This document shows, piece after piece, positions 61,217-64,000 of a DNA stretch of 64,000 bases (positions are counted from its first letter, which is position 1; the number at the start of each line of letters is the position of its first letter). The notes beneath the pieces were generated by a model, which did no database searches, was not told where the DNA came from, and worked only from the letters and a program-made list of their open reading frames with translations. Source of the DNA: Pseudoroseicyclus aestuarii (lineage in GTDB: Bacteria; Pseudomonadota; Alphaproteobacteria; Rhodobacterales; Rhodobacteraceae); NCBI RefSeq assembly GCF_003217255.1, contig NZ_QJTE01000002.1, positions 310,001 to 374,000 on the forward strand, given 5' to 3'. Both the position numbers and the translations under genes were made by a program.

Positions 61217-62298
61217 GGCGCGCCGCCCGCTGCCTTGCGCAGCTTCTCGGCGAAGCGGATCGCGGCGGCGACGGCGCGGAAATGCCTGCGCTCGATCTCG
61301 TCCCCGATCTCGAGCTCGGCGTGCAGCGCCCGCGCCGTCGGCGGATCGGAATGGATCGGAACCCCTGCCTCCGTTGCGGCCTCTCGGATTCGGGCGGCGA
61401 TGGCGTCGACGCCCTTGGCCACCACATGCGGGGCCCGACCGGCGGCCTGGTCCCATCGCAGCGCCACGGCGTAATGCGTCGGGTTGACGACGACGACGTC
61501 CGCCGTCTGCACATCGGCCAGCATCTGGTTCATCGCGATCTGGATGCCTTTCTGCCGGCGCTGCTGCTTCATATGCGGATCGCCCTCGGCATCCTTGGTC
61601 TCATCTGTCAGCTCCTTGCGGCTCATCCGGTGTTTGCGCATGTGCTCGGCCCGCTGGAACAGGAAGTCCACGGCCCCCAGCGCCAGGGCGATCAGCACCA
61701 CGATCCACAGCAGGCCAAGGCACAGCCGCCCCAGCTCTGCCGCGATCTGGCCGGGGGAGAGGGTCATCGTGCCGAGGATGCGGGGCAGCTGCCGTGACAG
61801 GTAAAGGCCGAGCACGACGGAGTAGAGCAGGAGCTTGGCGAAGCTCTTGGCGAATTCGAACAGCCCGGCGCGGCCGAACTTGTTCTTGACCCCCGAGATC
61901 GGCGAGATCCGGTTCAGCTTCGGCTCGAGCTTCGTCGGGGCGAAGACCAGGCTGCGCTGGGCGATGACGCAGAGCAGCGCGAGGGCGGCGGGAAGGGCGA
62001 AGAAGGGCCAGACCGTGCCCGCGGCCCGCCCGGCGAGCCCGCCCAGAAGCGGCGCCTGGCTGCCCGCGAAGACCACCGCCGCAAGCGCGGCGGCCTGGTC
62101 CAGTGGCACCGAGAGGGCCTGGCCCAGGCCCTTCAGCGCCGCAGGCCCCATGGCCAGCGCGCCGATCAGGAAGCCGGCATAGGCGGCGGCGGTCGTCAGA
62201 TCGGCAGAGCGTGGGATCTCGCCCTTGCGCCGCGCGTCGTCCAGCCGCTTCTGTGTCGGCTCGTACTGCTTGTCTCCGCTGTCCTCGCCCTCGCTCAT
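61213..62298 (-). CDS. flhB: Flagellar export switch protein FlhB
   Basis: 361 residues. Four membrane helices (about 35-215), then a cytoplasmic domain with the autocleavage motif NPTH in 'ADVVVVNPTHYAVALRWD'. N-terminal 'GDKQYEPTQKRLDDARRKGEIPRSADL' is typical. FlhB controls the switch from hook to filament export together with FliK. Starts inside the fliR stop (4-nt overlap). Confidence 0.96.
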   Translation of the reverse strand: MSEGEDSGDKQYEPTQKRLDDARRKGEIPRSADLTTAAAYAGFLIGALAMGPAALKGLGQALSVPLDQAAALAAVVFAGSQAPLLGGLAGRAAGTVWPFFALPAALALLCVIAQRSLVFAPTKLEPKLNRISPISGVKNKFGRAGLFEFAKSFAKLLLYSVVLGLYLSRQLPRILGTMTLSPGQIAAELGRLCLGLLWIVVLIALALGAVDFLFQRAEHMRKHRMSRKELTDETKDAEGDPHMKQQRRQKGIQIAMNQMLADVQTADVVVVNPTHYAVALRWDQAAGRAPHVVAKGVDAIAARIREAATEAGVPIHSDPPTARALHAELEIGDEIERRHFRAVAAAIRFAEKLRKAAGGAP

Positions 62299-63077
62299 GG
62301 GGCGAAGGGGGCGGCGAGAAAGGCGTGCATCGCCTGCACCCAGATCGGCAGCATCAGCGGCGCGGCCAGCAACAGCAGCGCGAGCGAGCCGAAGGTGATC
62401 GCCGGCGCGCCGACGAAGGCCACCATGAGCTGCGGCATGGCGCGGTTAATCACGCCAAGGGTGATGTTGTAGATCAGCGAGGCGAGCACGAAGGGCGCCG
62501 CCAGTGTGAAGGCGAGGGCGAAGCTGCGCGAGACCTGGTCGAGGCCGGCGGCCCCGATGGTCGCCGGATCGGGCAGTTGGCCCGGCGGGATCAGCGCGTA
62601 GCTGTCGATCATATAGGCCGCGAGGCGCAGGTGAAGGCCCAGGATCGTCGCCAGCGCCAGCCCCGCGACGACGAGGATATGCCCGATCGCCGGCATCGCA
62701 TCGAGACCGGCGGTGCCGCCGAAGATCTGCGACAGGGACGTGGCCTGCGCCGCGATGGTGCCGGCCATCTGCAGCACCATGACGAACAGCCGCAGCATCA
62801 AGCCCAGAAAGATGCCCGTCAGCAGCTCCGCCCCGCCGAGCGCCAGGAGCGGCAGCCCGTCACGTGGCACCGCGCCGAGGGGCGCCGCGGGGGCGACCAC
62901 CAGGGTAAAGGCCAGCGCCAGGGCCAGCCGGACCCTGGGCGGGATCGCCTGCTCGCCGAAGGCGGGGGCCAGCGCCATCAGCGCCGCGATCCGCAGGAAC
63001 ACGATCAGCCCGGTCCAGAGGCCCGCCTCGGTCAGCCCTGCCAGCTCGAGAAGGGCGCGCGACAGCTCGGCGTTCAT
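62295..63077 (-). CDS. fliR: Flagellar export gate protein FliR
   Basis: 260 residues with about six hydrophobic helices; 'FLRIAALMALAPAFGEQAIPPRVRLALALAFTL', in parts near 25-60, and 'ITLGVINRAMPQLMVAFVGAPA' are the FliR/SctT signatures. The start at the ATG at 63077 begins 'MNAELSRALLELAG'; the open frame extends to 63125. It lies 10 bp after flhA and overlaps flhB. Confidence 0.93.
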   Translation of the reverse strand: MNAELSRALLELAGLTEAGLWTGLIVFLRIAALMALAPAFGEQAIPPRVRLALALAFTLVVAPAAPLGAVPRDGLPLLALGGAELLTGIFLGLMLRLFVMVLQMAGTIAAQATSLSQIFGGTAGLDAMPAIGHILVVAGLALATILGLHLRLAAYMIDSYALIPPGQLPDPATIGAAGLDQVSRSFALAFTLAAPFVLASLIYNITLGVINRAMPQLMVAFVGAPAITFGSLALLLLAAPLMLPIWVQAMHAFLAAPFAP

Positions 63078-63087
63078 CCCGCGGGCC

Positions 63088-64000
63088 TCAGGCCGGGACC
63101 ATGCCGACGACGGCCGGGCGCGCATCTACGCCCAGCTCGTCGAAGGACAGCACAGGGTTCGGCAGGCCGCGCGCCGCCATGACGGTGCGGATGAAGCGGC
63201 GCCGCTTCATCGTCGTGACCACCGCCGGGAATTGCCCGAGGTCGGCGGCGCGGGCGAGCTTCTCGGCGATGGCCGCGGCGAGACGGTTGAAGTCCTCCGG
63301 CGGCAGGGCGATGTCCGCCGGCCCGCGGTCGCCGCCGATCTGGTAGGCGGTGAAGCTGTCCTCCCATTCCGGGGCGAGCTGGATCAGCGGCACCGTGCCG
63401 TCGGGCCGCTTCAGCTCTGCCACCAGCTGGAAGCCGAGGCGCTGGCGCACGTGCTCCGTCACCCCCTCGACAGTCTGGTGCAGCTGGCGCCCCTCGGCCG
63501 AGGCCTCGAGGATCAGCGGCAGGTTGCGGATCGACACCCGCTCTTCCAGCAGCAGGCGGAGCACGGCCAGCAGGACCTCGAGCGGCAGCTTGTCCGGGAT
63601 CAGCTCGTCGATCATCCTCCGGTTCTGCTCGGAGCGGGCCTGGTCCGAGAGGTTCGTCATCTCGTCCAGCAGGCGGCGCAGTGCCCGCAGGGTCAGCAGG
63701 CGCGGAAAGTTGCGCTTGATCACCTCGAGCAGGTGCGTCGCCAGCACCTCGGCGGGATAGACCGTCGTCATGCCCGCGACCGCAGCCTCTTCCTGCGCGT
63801 CGGGCGCGATCCAGCGCGCCGGGGCGCCATAGACCGGCTCCTTCACGTCCTCGCCATCCAGGGTTTCTGGCGGCGGGCCGGCGAGAAGGGCAAGGATACG
63901 GTTCGGGCGCAGGGTGTCCCGCTCCTGCTCGACCCCCTGGATCTTGACGACATAGGTGCCCGGCGGCAGCCCGGCGTCGTCGGTCAGGCGGATCTCGGGC
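63088..64000 (-). CDS. flhA: Flagellar export protein FlhA, C-terminal part
   Basis: About 304 C-terminal residues; the reading frame continues off the right edge. Cytoplasmic FlhA pattern: 'GTYVVKIQGVEQERDTLRPNRILAL', 'KEPVYGAPARWIAPDAQEEA', 'VVYPAEVLATHLLEVIKRNF'-like (actual 'TTVYPAEVLATHLLEVIKRN') and 'NLPLILEASAEG'. FlhA forms the nonameric ring that receives export substrates. First visible gene of flhA-fliR-flhB-coiled-coil. Confidence 0.93.
   Translation of the reverse strand, partial: PEIRLTDDAGLPPGTYVVKIQGVEQERDTLRPNRILALLAGPPPETLDGEDVKEPVYGAPARWIAPDAQEEAAVAGMTTVYPAEVLATHLLEVIKRNFPRLLTLRALRRLLDEMTNLSDQARSEQNRRMIDELIPDKLPLEVLLAVLRLLLEERVSIRNLPLILEASAEGRQLHQTVEGVTEHVRQRLGFQLVAELKRPDGTVPLIQLAPEWEDSFTAYQIGGDRGPADIALPPEDFNRLAAAIAEKLARAADLGQFPAVVTTMKRRRFIRTVMAARGLPNPVLSFDELGVDARPAVVGMVPA

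Overview
The window is high-GC alphaproteobacterial chromosome, most likely from the Rhodobacterales (Rhodobacteraceae/Roseobacteraceae). The evidence is petP/petR beside ilvE, an xseB-ispA-dxs operon, a VPLPA-CTERM protein, a flaF-flbT-flagellin unit, a CtrA-type flagellar cluster, and three copies of the GGATATTT/AAGAGAAGA intergenic repeat I associate with this order. It is almost entirely core genome: no phage, insertion sequence, CRISPR array, rRNA or integron was seen.

Layout, 1-13.7 kb: 5' end of ilvE, the MarR/OmpR pair petP-petR, a secreted PRC-barrel protein, a histone-deacetylase-like amidohydrolase overlapping xseB-ispA-dxs (isoprenoid precursors), deoC with a two-domain ALDH16-like dehydrogenase (deoxyribose catabolism), a small tail-anchored protein, an SDR protein, DUF1810 plus topoisomerase IB, and asd. 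13.7-22.2 kb: a DUF1275 membrane protein, tRNA-Pro(CGG), an EamA exporter, and a leucine region (leuB, leuD, leuC on the minus strand) interleaved with a membrane protein, a secreted nuclease-like protein and a VPLPA-CTERM surface protein. 22.4-33.5 kb: MscS channel, an ABC-F ATPase with a disturbed start, rsfS-rlmH, gpmI-envC-ctpA-rppH, a secreted hypothetical protein, a GNAT protein and a MltB-type transglycosylase. 33.6-44.4 kb: RNase R, adenine deaminase with AMP nucleosidase, HU, an EamA exporter, a second PRC-barrel protein, mutM, ubiE and ubiB.

44.4-64 kb is a flagellar locus: flgD and fliK (minus), then a FlgJ-like rod protein, an FlgN-like protein, flagellin, flaF, flbT and a DUF1217 protein (plus). 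A non-flagellar cassette (purU and a dctPQM TRAP transporter) interrupts it. It continues with fliI (minus), flgB-flgC-fliE-fliQ-flgF-flgG-flgA-flgH-fliL (plus) and flhA-fliR-flhB plus a coiled-coil protein (minus), with flhA running off the end. CtrA-like TTAA-N7-TT sites lie between the divergent flagellar units and upstream of flagellin.

The main oddities are: the ABC-F gene whose reading frame reaches no normal start codon and whose upstream region folds into several hairpins; a short open frame before leuC whose stop codon lies in a hairpin; a strong ribosome site feeding a 19-codon frame that overlaps the rsfS start; the two-domain dehydrogenase; and the metabolic cassette inside the flagellar locus. 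I found no convincing wholly new defence or biosynthetic system.
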